A stretch of DNA of 6,102 nt from Oceanospirillaceae bacterium UBA1126 (GCA_002312935.1 DCAT01000188.1:1-6102); one strand, 5' to 3'; positions 1 through 5,873 are shown, counted from the first letter of the stretch. Numbers and translations are program-made. Notes: generated by a model not told the origin, from the sequence alone.

Positions 1-24
1 GTGAGAGTAGGTCATCGCCAAGCA
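1..24 (+). rRNA. rrf: 5S rRNA, 3' end only (partial)
   Basis: The first bases match the conserved 3' end of gammaproteobacterial 5S rRNA: the GAGAGTAGGTCATCGCC stretch followed by the closing helix I strand (GCCAAGC). The rest of the gene, and presumably the 23S and 16S genes, lie upstream outside the window. The mature 3' end is placed by comparison with the E. coli 5S terminus and may be off by a couple of bases. The strong terminator just downstream supports this as the last gene of an rRNA operon. Confidence 0.88.
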
Positions 25-38
25 CCTCATTCAGTACT

Positions 39-75
39 AAAAAACCCCTCGTCTTAATCAGACGAGGGGTTTTTT
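39..75 (+). terminator. Intrinsic terminator of the rRNA operon
   Basis: A perfect inverted repeat pairs 39-53 with 61-75. One more T-A pair (54/60) can close it to 16 bp around a 5-nt loop. The core is GC-rich (CCCCTCGTC / GACGAGGGG) and is flanked by a run of six A on the left and six T on the right. The same hairpin could therefore stop transcription from either direction. It lies about 15 nt after the 5S end, the usual place for an rrn operon terminator. Confidence 0.95.
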
Positions 76-141
76 ATGCGTTGCTGAAAAGTGATGACTA
101 TTGTAACGACCTACATCCGCCAACTAAAACTTGGAAAAATT

Positions 142-759
142 ATGACATTGGAGTCCACATTACAATTCCTAGCAATCACCTTATTCCTAGAAGTCACCCC
201 AGGGCCAGGAGTGATGTTTATCCTCTACCAATCAGCTTTTAGCTTCCGTAATGCTGTGGCTGGAACACTAGGTTTATTAACGTCAAATGTTATTTGGATC
301 AGCCTAGTGGCCACAGGCTTAGGCCTAGTGTTAACTCAAAACCCCAGTGTGTTTGATGCTCTGCGGTACGCTGGAGCTGTCTATTTGGTTTATTTAGGTT
401 ACAAAATCATTCATTATGGCATTGGTAAGCCCAAGGCGAATGACAATATCCATGCTGAGCAGCACAAAAGCACCTGGTCCAGCTATCGACAGGGTATGCT
501 TACCTCATTATCCAACCCAAAAGCGCTGTTATTTTTTATGGCGTTATTTCCCCAGTTTACTCGGCCAGAATATTTTATCGAGGATATTATTTATTTTGGT
601 TTACTAAAAATGACTTGTTTGGCCGTAGTTATGATTAGCTATGGCGTTATGGGGCGGCGAATGTTTAATTATATGGGCGAATCTACTTGGGCCAACACCA
701 TTTCAAGAGTGTTTGGTGGCGGCATAATCATTGCAGCAATCGCCATTGCACGAGGGTAA
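142..759 (+). CDS. LysE/RhtB-family amino-acid exporter
   Basis: Inner-membrane efflux protein of the LysE/RhtB family, whose known members export amino acids such as homoserine, threonine or leucine using the proton gradient. The substrate cannot be read from sequence. The 205-residue product has the normal family length (about 205-210). Diagnostic segments are TPGPGVMFI (residues 19-27, end of the first membrane helix), GAVYLVYLGYK (78-88) and SNPKALLFFMALFPQF (124-139). Five to six hydrophobic helices are visible at about 5-27, 40-65, 70-92, 120-138, 148-170 and 188-203. The reading frame is open back to 91, but the ATG at 142 fits the family N-terminus and has a GGA-containing ribosome site at 133-135; an upstream start would add 17 atypical residues. 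No convincing promoter is visible between the rRNA terminator and this gene. It stands alone, with yjaG having its own promoter. Confidence 0.9.
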   Translation: MTLESTLQFLAITLFLEVTPGPGVMFILYQSAFSFRNAVAGTLGLLTSNVIWISLVATGLGLVLTQNPSVFDALRYAGAVYLVYLGYKIIHYGIGKPKANDNIHAEQHKSTWSSYRQGMLTSLSNPKALLFFMALFPQFTRPEYFIEDIIYFGLLKMTCLAVVMISYGVMGRRMFNYMGESTWANTISRVFGGGIIIAAIAIARG

Positions 760-795
760 TGTGGCGGTTGACTGATAGGCTTTGGTTGATCGCCC

Positions 796-824
796 ATGAC
801 CCTAAGGCAATAACCCTTTATAAT
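796..824 (+). promoter_or_regulatory. Sigma70-like promoter for the DUF416 gene
   Basis: A perfect TATAAT -10 hexamer lies at 819-824. It is preceded at exactly 17 nt by ATGACC (796-801), which matches four of six positions of the TTGACA -35 consensus. The predicted start point near 831 leaves a leader of about 25 nt, containing a GGGTGA ribosome site (844-849) before the ATG at 856. The -10 box occupies the loop of the inverted repeat at 810-832, so a bound regulator there would block the promoter. Seen by eye only. Confidence 0.55.
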
Positions 825-832
825 AGGGTTAT
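810..832. repeat. Inverted repeat ATAACCCT/AGGGTTAT around the -10 box
   Basis: Eight perfect base pairs (810-817 with 825-832) flank a 7-nt spacer that contains the -10 hexamer. It could be an operator for a dimeric repressor. In RNA read from the upstream exporter gene it would form a hairpin, but no T tract follows on the plus strand, so it would be at best a weak terminator. Which role is real cannot be decided from sequence. Confidence 0.45.
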
Positions 833-855
833 ATTGGTTACTTGGGTGAAACTTT

Positions 856-1452
856 ATGTACTTTGACGAATTATATGCACCACTTCGAGACATGCAGGAC
901 TGGCAGCAAATAGCGTTCTCTGCTGCCCTATGTGAGCGCATTTTTCCTCACTATGCGTTGTACGATAGCCTCTCAGAAACTAACCAGGTTAATATTGCTA
1001 GAACAGCTCTAGATCAGGTTTGGAAGCAGTTATCCCTGCGTGGCAACATGAACGCAGATACTCAGCTAACCAAAATTGAGGCGATCGTCCACAGTGAAGA
1101 AGATGAAAGCTTTGGTGCAGGCCTGGCGTTTGACGCCCTTGTGGCCTTAATGGCGACCCTTCACTGTGTCGATAACGCTAGCTTTGAAGATGCGGCTAGC
1201 GTGGCCCACTTGTCACGAGAGAGCGTAGCTAAGTTTGTTGAACTCCATGCCGACGATGAACTAAGTGATGAGCAACTTATTCGGCATATATCCACCCATG
1301 AACTCATGGTGAAAGAACTAGCATTTCACGCTGATGTGATTACGCTGTTATTATCTCAACCTATTGCAAAAGCCTCACAAATAGACCAGCTTAAATTGGT
1401 TGCCATAGCAGACGGCGTAAGCAATATCGGTATTAGCATGAGCCATGGGTAA
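856..1452 (+). CDS. yjaG: DUF416 family protein, YjaG-like
   Basis: A 198-residue soluble, probably all-helical protein of the DUF416 family. It resembles E. coli YjaG along its full length: a WQQIAFSAALCERIFPHYAL block (residues 16-35, compare YjaG WQHVTFMACLCERMYPNYAM), an FDALVALMATLHC block (92-104), and the closing SNIGIS motif (189-194). The family length is about 195-200, so the protein is complete. Its biochemical role is unknown to me. No signal peptide or membrane segment is visible. The ATG at 856 has a GGGTGA ribosome site 6 nt upstream and its own promoter. cysZ follows 82 nt downstream on the same strand and may be co-transcribed, as I see neither a terminator nor a clear promoter in that gap. 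Confidence 0.88.
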   Translation: MYFDELYAPLRDMQDWQQIAFSAALCERIFPHYALYDSLSETNQVNIARTALDQVWKQLSLRGNMNADTQLTKIEAIVHSEEDESFGAGLAFDALVALMATLHCVDNASFEDAASVAHLSRESVAKFVELHADDELSDEQLIRHISTHELMVKELAFHADVITLLLSQPIAKASQIDQLKLVAIADGVSNIGISMSHG

Positions 1453-1534
1453 CGTCCCAGCCCGCGCGATAATGCCCCTTACCCTAGACCATGCCCATAG
1501 CTGTTTGCCATTGGCTTACAAAGAGACCTAAGTA

Positions 1535-2272
1535 ATGACATTAGTTAAAGGGTTTGGCTACTTGCTCCAAGGGGCAAGACTACTTTCCCACCCTGGCTTA
1601 AGACTATTTGTGCTGCTGCCGCTATTGGTAAACATTATTATGTTTGGTGTGGGCCTGTTGGTACTAATTTCCTTCGTAGGCGGTTGGATGGGGGAAATTG
1701 TGGCCTGGCTACCCGAGTGGATGGGTGGAATAACTTCGTTCTTGTGGTTTCTTCTGGTCATTTTATTTGGCATGGCCGTGTTCTTTAGCTTTAACTTGCT
1801 GGCTAATTTTATAGCCGCGCCACTGAATGGCTTGTTAGCTGAAAAAGTACAGCTTCATTTAACTGGGAAAGAACTAGGTGTCACTAGCCTTGGGTCAATT
1901 CTGGCGAGTATCCCGAGGTCTATCGGCCGAGAAATTAGTAAATTAACCTATTACCTCCCAAGAATTCTCATTCTACTGATACTAACCTTGATTCCAGGAA
2001 TTAACGTGATAACCCCGTGGTTGTGGGTCTTGCTCACTGCTTGGATGATGGTTATTCAGTATGTTGATTATCCAATGGATAATAATGGCATAAGCTTCCG
2101 AAAAATGAAACGTAGTTTGAGCCAGCAGCGCTTACTGCATCTGGGGTTCGGTGGTGGTGTGTCACTTTTGTTAATGGTTCCTGTGGTCAACTTCTTTGCC
2201 ATGCCAATCGCCGTAGCTGGGGCCACAGCCCTCTATGTCAATGAGCATGAGCCATTAAATATAGTTGATTAA
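1535..2272 (+). CDS. cysZ: Sulfate transporter CysZ (EI24/CysZ family)
   Basis: Inner-membrane protein of the CysZ family, which mediates sulfate uptake feeding cysteine synthesis. The product is 245 residues (E. coli CysZ is 253). Family segments are the N-terminal GLRLFVLLPLLVN (21-33), a long hydrophobic stretch at about 66-95 running into NFIAAPLNGLLAEKV (91-105), a hydrophobic block at 140-175 ending in YVDYPMDNN (176-184), and VVNFFAMPIAVAGAT (217-231). The start at 1535 matches the family N-terminus; the ribosome site is only a weak AAGAGA at 1521-1526. The last 18 nt overlap the 3' end of ubiA on the other strand. No other sulfur-assimilation gene is nearby, so the assignment rests on protein similarity alone. 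The 82-nt gap before it shows no good promoter. Confidence 0.9.
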   Translation: MTLVKGFGYLLQGARLLSHPGLRLFVLLPLLVNIIMFGVGLLVLISFVGGWMGEIVAWLPEWMGGITSFLWFLLVILFGMAVFFSFNLLANFIAAPLNGLLAEKVQLHLTGKELGVTSLGSILASIPRSIGREISKLTYYLPRILILLILTLIPGINVITPWLWVLLTAWMMVIQYVDYPMDNNGISFRKMKRSLSQQRLLHLGFGGGVSLLLMVPVVNFFAMPIAVAGATALYVNEHEPLNIVD

Positions 2273-3115
2273 AAGACCAATCCACACGCTCAATGCTGCC
2301 CACTGACTATTAATGAAAGCTTTAAAGTAGTTTGTGTTTTGCCTAGTTCGGCCTAAGTGATTTTGATATATAAAAAATCCTGCCATAACGGCTAAGCCCA
2401 CATAAAATGGGCTACTAAGGCTATTTATTAGGCCCACAGTAAACAATAATCCTACACACCCTAGCTGAAACGCTGCAATTATAGCTAGATCCCAACGACC
2501 AAAAAGCACTGCAGTAGATTTTATGCCAATGTTCAAGTCATCCTCTCGGTCTACCATGGCGTAATAGGTGTCGTAAGCGATCGTCATACAAACCGCTGCG
2601 CAGAAGGTAAGCCACGCGGTAAGGCCTGTGGCTTGTGTTTGTGCAGCAAACCCCATGGGTATAGCCATTGCAAATGCCGCCCCGAGGATCGCCTGCGGCC
2701 AATGGGTATATCGCTTCATAAATGGGTAAGCAGCCGCCAGGATAACCGCTACAAAAGACAAGGCAATGGTATAACCATTAGTCAACAACACTAATAGAAA
2801 CGCGGCTAAACACAGGCCAAAAAATAACACTAACGCTTCCTTGGGGCTAACCGTGCCTGTTGCTAATGGTCTTTGTTTAGTGCGTTGCACGAACCCATCT
2901 ACGTTGCGATCTGCGTAATCATTAATCACACACCCTGCAGCACGCATCACATACACCCCAACTACAAAAATCAGCAATACATCTAGCTTAGGCAAACCCT
3001 CAGCAGCTAACCAAAGCGCCCATAAAGCCGGCCAAAGAAGCAAATAGGTACCCACTGGCCGGTCTAGACGCATAAGACTTTTAAAGTGGGGCCAGCGGCG
3101 CAGTATCGAAATCAC
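2255..3115 (-). CDS. ubiA: 4-hydroxybenzoate polyprenyltransferase UbiA
   Basis: Integral membrane prenyltransferase that attaches the polyprenyl tail to 4-hydroxybenzoate, the second step of ubiquinone synthesis. The 286-residue product (E. coli UbiA is 290) is very close to the bacterial enzyme. It has both Asp-rich metal-diphosphate motifs: NDYADRNVDG (65-74) and YDTYYAMVDREDD (181-193), plus KRYTHWPQAILGAAF (134-148) and GIKSTAVLFG (197-206). Eight or nine hydrophobic helices are spread along the protein. The start is a GTG at 3115; it preserves the residues before the conserved LMRLDRPVG segment. The next in-frame ATG, at residue 15, would cut into that helix. No good ribosome site precedes the GTG. 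The 3' end overlaps cysZ by 18 nt. ubiC, its pathway partner, lies upstream on the same strand beyond an opposite-strand phosphatase gene. ubiA therefore depends either on readthrough from ubiC or on a promoter in 3116-3187; I see only a poor TATAAG-like candidate there. Confidence 0.96.
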   Translation of the reverse strand: MISILRRWPHFKSLMRLDRPVGTYLLLWPALWALWLAAEGLPKLDVLLIFVVGVYVMRAAGCVINDYADRNVDGFVQRTKQRPLATGTVSPKEALVLFFGLCLAAFLLVLLTNGYTIALSFVAVILAAAYPFMKRYTHWPQAILGAAFAMAIPMGFAAQTQATGLTAWLTFCAAVCMTIAYDTYYAMVDREDDLNIGIKSTAVLFGRWDLAIIAAFQLGCVGLLFTVGLINSLSSPFYVGLAVMAGFFIYQNHLGRTRQNTNYFKAFINSQWAALSVWIGLLINYI

Positions 3116-3187
3116 AATAATGGTTCAACTTATAACAAAGTCACCATGCTACCATATGAATCTTTACTGTCGCTGCTGAAAGTTATC

Positions 3188-3658
3188 ATGATGCCAACAA
3201 AAACCCATAAGCTGCTATTAATCTGCACAGGAAATACCTGTAGGTCACAAATGGCCCATGCCATGTCTCACCAATGGGCGTTATTACATGGATTAAACCT
3301 TGAAATTGAGTCTCGAGGTATTCGAGCAAAGGCAGGTGACCCTACAACAGAAGAAGCTATTTTAGTGCTAGGTGCAGCTGACATTCATTGGCAAGGTACT
3401 AGTCAACCACTCACGGCTGCAGACTTGCAGTGGGCAGATGACCTATGGGGAATGACGCAGGAACACTTAGATTTTGTTACTCAACTTGGCGCTGATTTAA
3501 ACCCAGGCAGCCTGCCCTGCTGCCGGTTACTTGCAGGGGTTCATGAGCTTGTAGATCCTCTAAACTGCGGGCTTGCCGCCTATGAACAGCTGTTTTCTAG
3601 TTTACAAGAACTACTGCCTAAACGTCTTGCGGCAATACAAACGCCATCGGAGGCATAA
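3188..3658 (+). CDS. Low-molecular-weight protein phosphatase (Tyr or Arg type)
   Basis: Cytosolic phosphatase of the low-molecular-weight protein-tyrosine-phosphatase fold, 156 residues, the normal family length. The catalytic P-loop C-X5-R-S is CTGNTCRS (13-20), with nucleophile Cys13 and Arg19. The general acid is Asp123 in the VDPLNCG loop (122-128), followed by the conserved Tyr132 region. SRGIRAKAGDPTTEEA (42-57) and MTQEH (89-93) also fit the family. The P-loop Thr17 is the residue found in the protein-arginine phosphatase YwlE, where most tyrosine phosphatases have Ile; MTQEH also resembles YwlE. Against this, the residue after DP is Leu rather than an aromatic. I chose the ATG at 3188 (a second at 3191 is equally possible), with GAAAG at 3178-3182. 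The frame is open to 3086, but that would overlap ubiA and add 34 unlike residues. The gene lies antisense between ubiC and ubiA and overlaps the ubiC 3' end by 41 nt. Confidence 0.87.
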   Translation: MMPTKTHKLLLICTGNTCRSQMAHAMSHQWALLHGLNLEIESRGIRAKAGDPTTEEAILVLGAADIHWQGTSQPLTAADLQWADDLWGMTQEHLDFVTQLGADLNPGSLPCCRLLAGVHELVDPLNCGLAAYEQLFSSLQELLPKRLAAIQTPSEA

Positions 3659-4169
3659 ATACTTCGGTCACCAAAATGCCCTTACTATCTAAGTAAAATA
3701 CAGATCGCCGCGCCCAATGCTGTTGTTGGCTATGCCTTTGTTGAAGGCAGGTTACTTCTAATGCGCCGCGCACCATATTAGGGTGCTTAAATAACAAAGC
3801 GCCCAATGGCTTGCTGCCGATATTTTTAAATTTCCGTAAACCACCACTAAGCGTGCTGTGGGGTATAATGCTTCGGGCGCACACCCAAACTTGGCCGTGA
3901 CAAAGCAGCTCAACTTCGCGGATAATGGCTTTTTGGCGTGGTTTTAGTGCCAGTGCTTGAGCTTCGGACTGGCTTGGGATACCCCACTTATTACTAACCA
4001 CACGCACTGAAAACTGGCCATGACTTGCATGGATAAGACGTTGTGTTAATGACCCTTTATCCTGCAGCCAAGCTTGCCAGTGCCGAGGAATACTATGGCA
4101 CATTGGCCGCCTGTAACTGCGCCATGTGGACGGGTAAGGTTTTTGTGAATGAACCAGAGAAATAGGCAC
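3618..4169 (-). CDS. ubiC: Chorismate pyruvate-lyase UbiC
   Basis: Soluble enzyme converting chorismate to 4-hydroxybenzoate and pyruvate, the first committed step of ubiquinone synthesis; its product is the substrate of UbiA. The 183-residue product (E. coli UbiC is 165) keeps the family landmarks: WLQDKGSLTQRL (34-45), IIREVELL (82-89) with the substrate-binding Arg84 equivalent to E. coli Arg76, PHSTLSGG (103-110), GSKPLGALLF (118-127), and TEVFMP (168-173) with Glu169 equivalent to Glu155. Residue numbers assume the GTG start at 4169. No in-frame ATG lies upstream of it before a stop. The next ATG, at residue 23, would remove the WRSYRR segment, which aligns with the N-terminal part of E. 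coli UbiC. The 14-18 extra N-terminal residues therefore remain uncertain. Its 3' end overlaps the phosphatase gene on the other strand by 41 nt. Confidence 0.9.
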   Translation of the reverse strand: MPISLVHSQKPYPSTWRSYRRPMCHSIPRHWQAWLQDKGSLTQRLIHASHGQFSVRVVSNKWGIPSQSEAQALALKPRQKAIIREVELLCHGQVWVCARSIIPHSTLSGGLRKFKNIGSKPLGALLFKHPNMVRGALEVTCLQQRHSQQQHWARRSVFYLDSKGILVTEVFMPPMAFVLPQDV

Positions 4170-4255
4170 AGTAAGCTCATCAATTATGCGACAAATAAAG
4201 GAACCATTGTATCAATAAGTATAGCCCTAAGAAACTCTCCCAGGCTGATCACGAG

Positions 4256-4786
4256 GTGATTAAAACCACCCGCCTTTGGCTTAACCAAATGGTGCTAGGC
4301 TTAAATCTATGTCCATTTTCACACAGTGTGGTGGCTCAAGACCAAGTGCACTATAGCGTTTGCAGTGGCACCAAAGACGCCCAGCTCAAGCAATTTTATG
4401 TTACCGAACTACAGCGGTTACTTGAGACTAGTGAAAATACTATTGCCACAAGCTTGTTGATGTTTCCTCAGGGCCTAGAGGCCTTCGATGACTACCTAGA
4501 CCTGTTAGATTGGTTCCAGCAGCTATTGGAGCAGGCAGAACTGACAGAGCATGTACAATTAGCGTCATTCCATCCTCAATATCAATTCGAGGGTGTGGCT
4601 TTTGAGGACCTTAGTCACTTTACAAATCGCTCACCTTATCCAACCATACATCTGCTGCGTCAAGCGCAAATGACCAAAGCCTTAGCTCACGTCGCAGACC
4701 CTGAGCAGATATTTGCAGACAACATTGAAACACTTAATAAACTTGGCCGCCAAAAGGTTGAATTACTGTGCCCCTGGGGCAAATAG
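4256..4786 (+). CDS. DUF1415 family protein
   Basis: A 176-residue soluble protein of the DUF1415 family; no function is known to me. Family signatures are GLNLCPF (15-21, a conserved Cys in an N-terminal motif), a TSLLMFP strand (65-71), FDDYLDLLDWF (77-87), ASFHPQYQFEG (103-113) and TNRSPYPTIHLLR (123-135). The conserved Cys, His and Arg residues hint at ligand or metal binding, but that is inference. The GTG at 4256 is the first standard start in frame; the frame stays open upstream to about 4200 without ATG, GTG or TTG, and the added residues do not look foreign, so the true start is uncertain. The GTG sits inside a small hairpin (4248-4260) and lacks a good ribosome site. The asparaginase homologue follows after 10 nt, so the two almost certainly share a transcript. 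ubiC is divergent, 86 nt away. Confidence 0.82.
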   Translation: MIKTTRLWLNQMVLGLNLCPFSHSVVAQDQVHYSVCSGTKDAQLKQFYVTELQRLLETSENTIATSLLMFPQGLEAFDDYLDLLDWFQQLLEQAELTEHVQLASFHPQYQFEGVAFEDLSHFTNRSPYPTIHLLRQAQMTKALAHVADPEQIFADNIETLNKLGRQKVELLCPWGK

Positions 4787-4796
4787 GAATAATGTT

Positions 4797-5279
4797 ATGA
4801 AACTCCATATTCTTGCCGTTGGTGGCACTATCGACAAGGTCTACTTCGACGCCCTAAGTGACTATAAGATTGGACCACCTGCTGCTGCTGAAATTCTACA
4901 ACGGATTAACGTAAATTTTGATTACGACGTCAGCCAGGTGATCTCTAAAGATAGTTTGGACATGACTGATGCTGATCGTGAAGAAATTCTAGCTGCAGTT
5001 CAAGCTCATCCGGCAAAACATGTGATTATCACTCACGGAACCGACACTATGGTGGATACTGGGCAGGTGCTAAAGCAGGCCTTGGGAAAAACTGTGGTGA
5101 TCATGGGGGCGATGCAGCCAGCTATAATGAAGCTAACAGATGCAGATTTTAATCTAGGTGTGGCTGTAGCTGCAGTGCAGGCGCTCCCAGAAGGGGTGTA
5201 CCTGTGCATGAGCGGAAGGATCTATGATATTGACAGGGTGGCGAAGAATCGCTCTGAGTCGCAATTTCAAGACCTCTGA
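4797..5279 (+). CDS. Single-domain asparaginase homologue
   Basis: A 160-residue protein matching only the N-terminal domain of L-asparaginases, which hydrolyse asparagine to aspartate and ammonia and are usually 320-350 residues in two domains. Visible motifs are GGTID (9-13, nucleophile Thr11), KDSLDMTDADR (51-61, substrate-binding loop), THGTDTM (79-85, with the Thr82-Asp83 pair), GAMQP (104-108) and the GRIYDIDRVAKNR end (140-152). The ending looks natural, not like a frameshifted remnant: the domain closes at its usual boundary, and similar short proteins of about 160 residues occur in other Gammaproteobacteria. By my alignment the Lys162 of E. coli AnsB falls on Gln128. The C-terminal domain that contributes Glu283 is absent. 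Activity as an asparaginase is therefore doubtful. The start at 4797 has an AGGA site (4785-4788) overlapping the stop of the DUF1415 gene, so translation is probably coupled. A frame open to 4713 is an overlap artefact. Confidence 0.85.
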   Translation: MKLHILAVGGTIDKVYFDALSDYKIGPPAAAEILQRINVNFDYDVSQVISKDSLDMTDADREEILAAVQAHPAKHVIITHGTDTMVDTGQVLKQALGKTVVIMGAMQPAIMKLTDADFNLGVAVAAVQALPEGVYLCMSGRIYDIDRVAKNRSESQFQDL

Positions 5280-5286
5280 CCGGGCT

Positions 5287-5793
5287 TTAGTTCGTGATCA
5301 ATAACTCATTGAGTCCATAATGCTCATCTAGCCACTGACCAATCACATTATTACCACAAAGGTGGTGGGCATAGTGCATGTGTAAGCAGCGGATTTGCTC
5401 CCAATCGCGCAACCCTCCGATGCCATAAGTGTCTAGTAGATCGACATAACCCAAACGAGTAAGCTCAGCCACGTCCTCTGATGAGCAACTTGCCCAACGC
5501 TCGGCTACGTATTCACGCTGATTTACTTGATAAGCGGCCATCAAATCTGGGTCATCTTGCAAGCGCTTTTCTAGTGTTTTTACGGTGCCCACCATTTCTA
5601 TCTGGCTAATGGCCTTATGAAGGTCCCTAGACGATAGCCAGTACAAGGTAGGGAATGGCTTGTTATCAACTAAAGGACGCATCTTAAGCACTAAAGGAAC
5701 ACCATTAGCAGAGCTGGAAGCAATTGCTTTCAAACCTCTGGGGCGGCGGCCTAGCTGTTGTTCAATAGTCGCAAGTTGTTGGGGCAAGAGCAT
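5287..5793 (-). CDS. DUF501 family protein
   Basis: A 168-residue soluble protein of the DUF501 family, of unknown function. Family landmarks are LGRRPRGLKAIA (14-25), GVPLVLKMRPLVDNKPFPTL (31-50) running into YWLS (51-54), the EMVG turn (66-69), GIGGL (124-128) and RCLHMHYAHHL (135-145). The His- and Cys-containing C-terminal motif is the strongest signature and could bind metal or a nucleotide, though that is speculation. Many family members have a Cys in the early strand, where this one reads SSSANG. The ATG at 5793 fits the family start, but the bases before it are pyrimidine-rich on the coding strand (a run of six C) with no ribosome site. The gene converges on the asparaginase homologue with only 7 nt between stop codons. 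It is followed by no visible terminator and preceded by a hairpin that separates it from the ABC ATPase gene. Confidence 0.85.
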   Translation of the reverse strand: MLLPQQLATIEQQLGRRPRGLKAIASSSANGVPLVLKMRPLVDNKPFPTLYWLSSRDLHKAISQIEMVGTVKTLEKRLQDDPDLMAAYQVNQREYVAERWASCSSEDVAELTRLGYVDLLDTYGIGGLRDWEQIRCLHMHYAHHLCGNNVIGQWLDEHYGLNELLITN

Positions 5794-5832
5794 GATTGTT
5801 TGGGGGGCTAGAAAAATGAGTAAGGTTTAATT

Positions 5833-5861
5833 ATGGCACCCACACGTTACGTGAGTGCCAT
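5833..5861 (-). terminator. Hairpin after the ABC ATPase gene, possible terminator
   Basis: An imperfect inverted repeat pairs 5833-5839 with 5855-5861 (ATGGCAC/GTGCCAT), then, across a small internal loop, 5843-5846 with 5850-5853 around a 3-nt loop. It lies about 12 nt beyond the stop of the ABC ATPase gene, where a terminator is expected. On the minus strand it is followed only by AATTAAACCTT, a poor T tract, so termination strength is uncertain. It could also protect the mRNA 3' end. Confidence 0.45.
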
Positions 5862-5873
5862 GAGAAGGTTATC

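Noticed and set aside
91..141. Upstream GTG/ATG extension of the exporter gene
   Set aside because: The 17 added residues are polar and unlike the family N-terminus, and the ATG at 142 has a suitable ribosome site.
669..941. Minus-strand open frame across the exporter end and the yjaG start
   Set aside because: It is the reverse of two well-supported genes, has no recognisable domain and no ribosome site.
1558..1773. Minus-strand open frame inside cysZ
   Set aside because: It lies wholly within a clear membrane-protein gene and its low-complexity Ser/Pro/Asn-rich product is typical of an antisense shadow.
3086..3187. Longer N-terminus for the phosphatase, overlapping the ubiA start
   Set aside because: The family begins a few residues before the P-loop; the extra 34 residues mirror the ubiA leader region and have no homology I recognise.
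3116..3187. Divergent promoters between ubiA and the phosphatase gene
   Set aside because: TATAAG on the minus strand and TTCAAC/TGCTAC on the plus strand are too weak as matches to list as promoters.
4170..4255. Divergent promoters between ubiC and the DUF1415 gene
   Set aside because: CATAAT and TACAAT on the minus strand and TATAGC on the plus strand occur, but none has an acceptable -35 box at the right spacing.
4792..4800. Two-codon upstream ORF (ATG TTA TGA) overlapping the asparaginase start
   Set aside because: It lies only 3 nt from the AGGA ribosome site, too close for efficient initiation, and such a short match is expected by chance.
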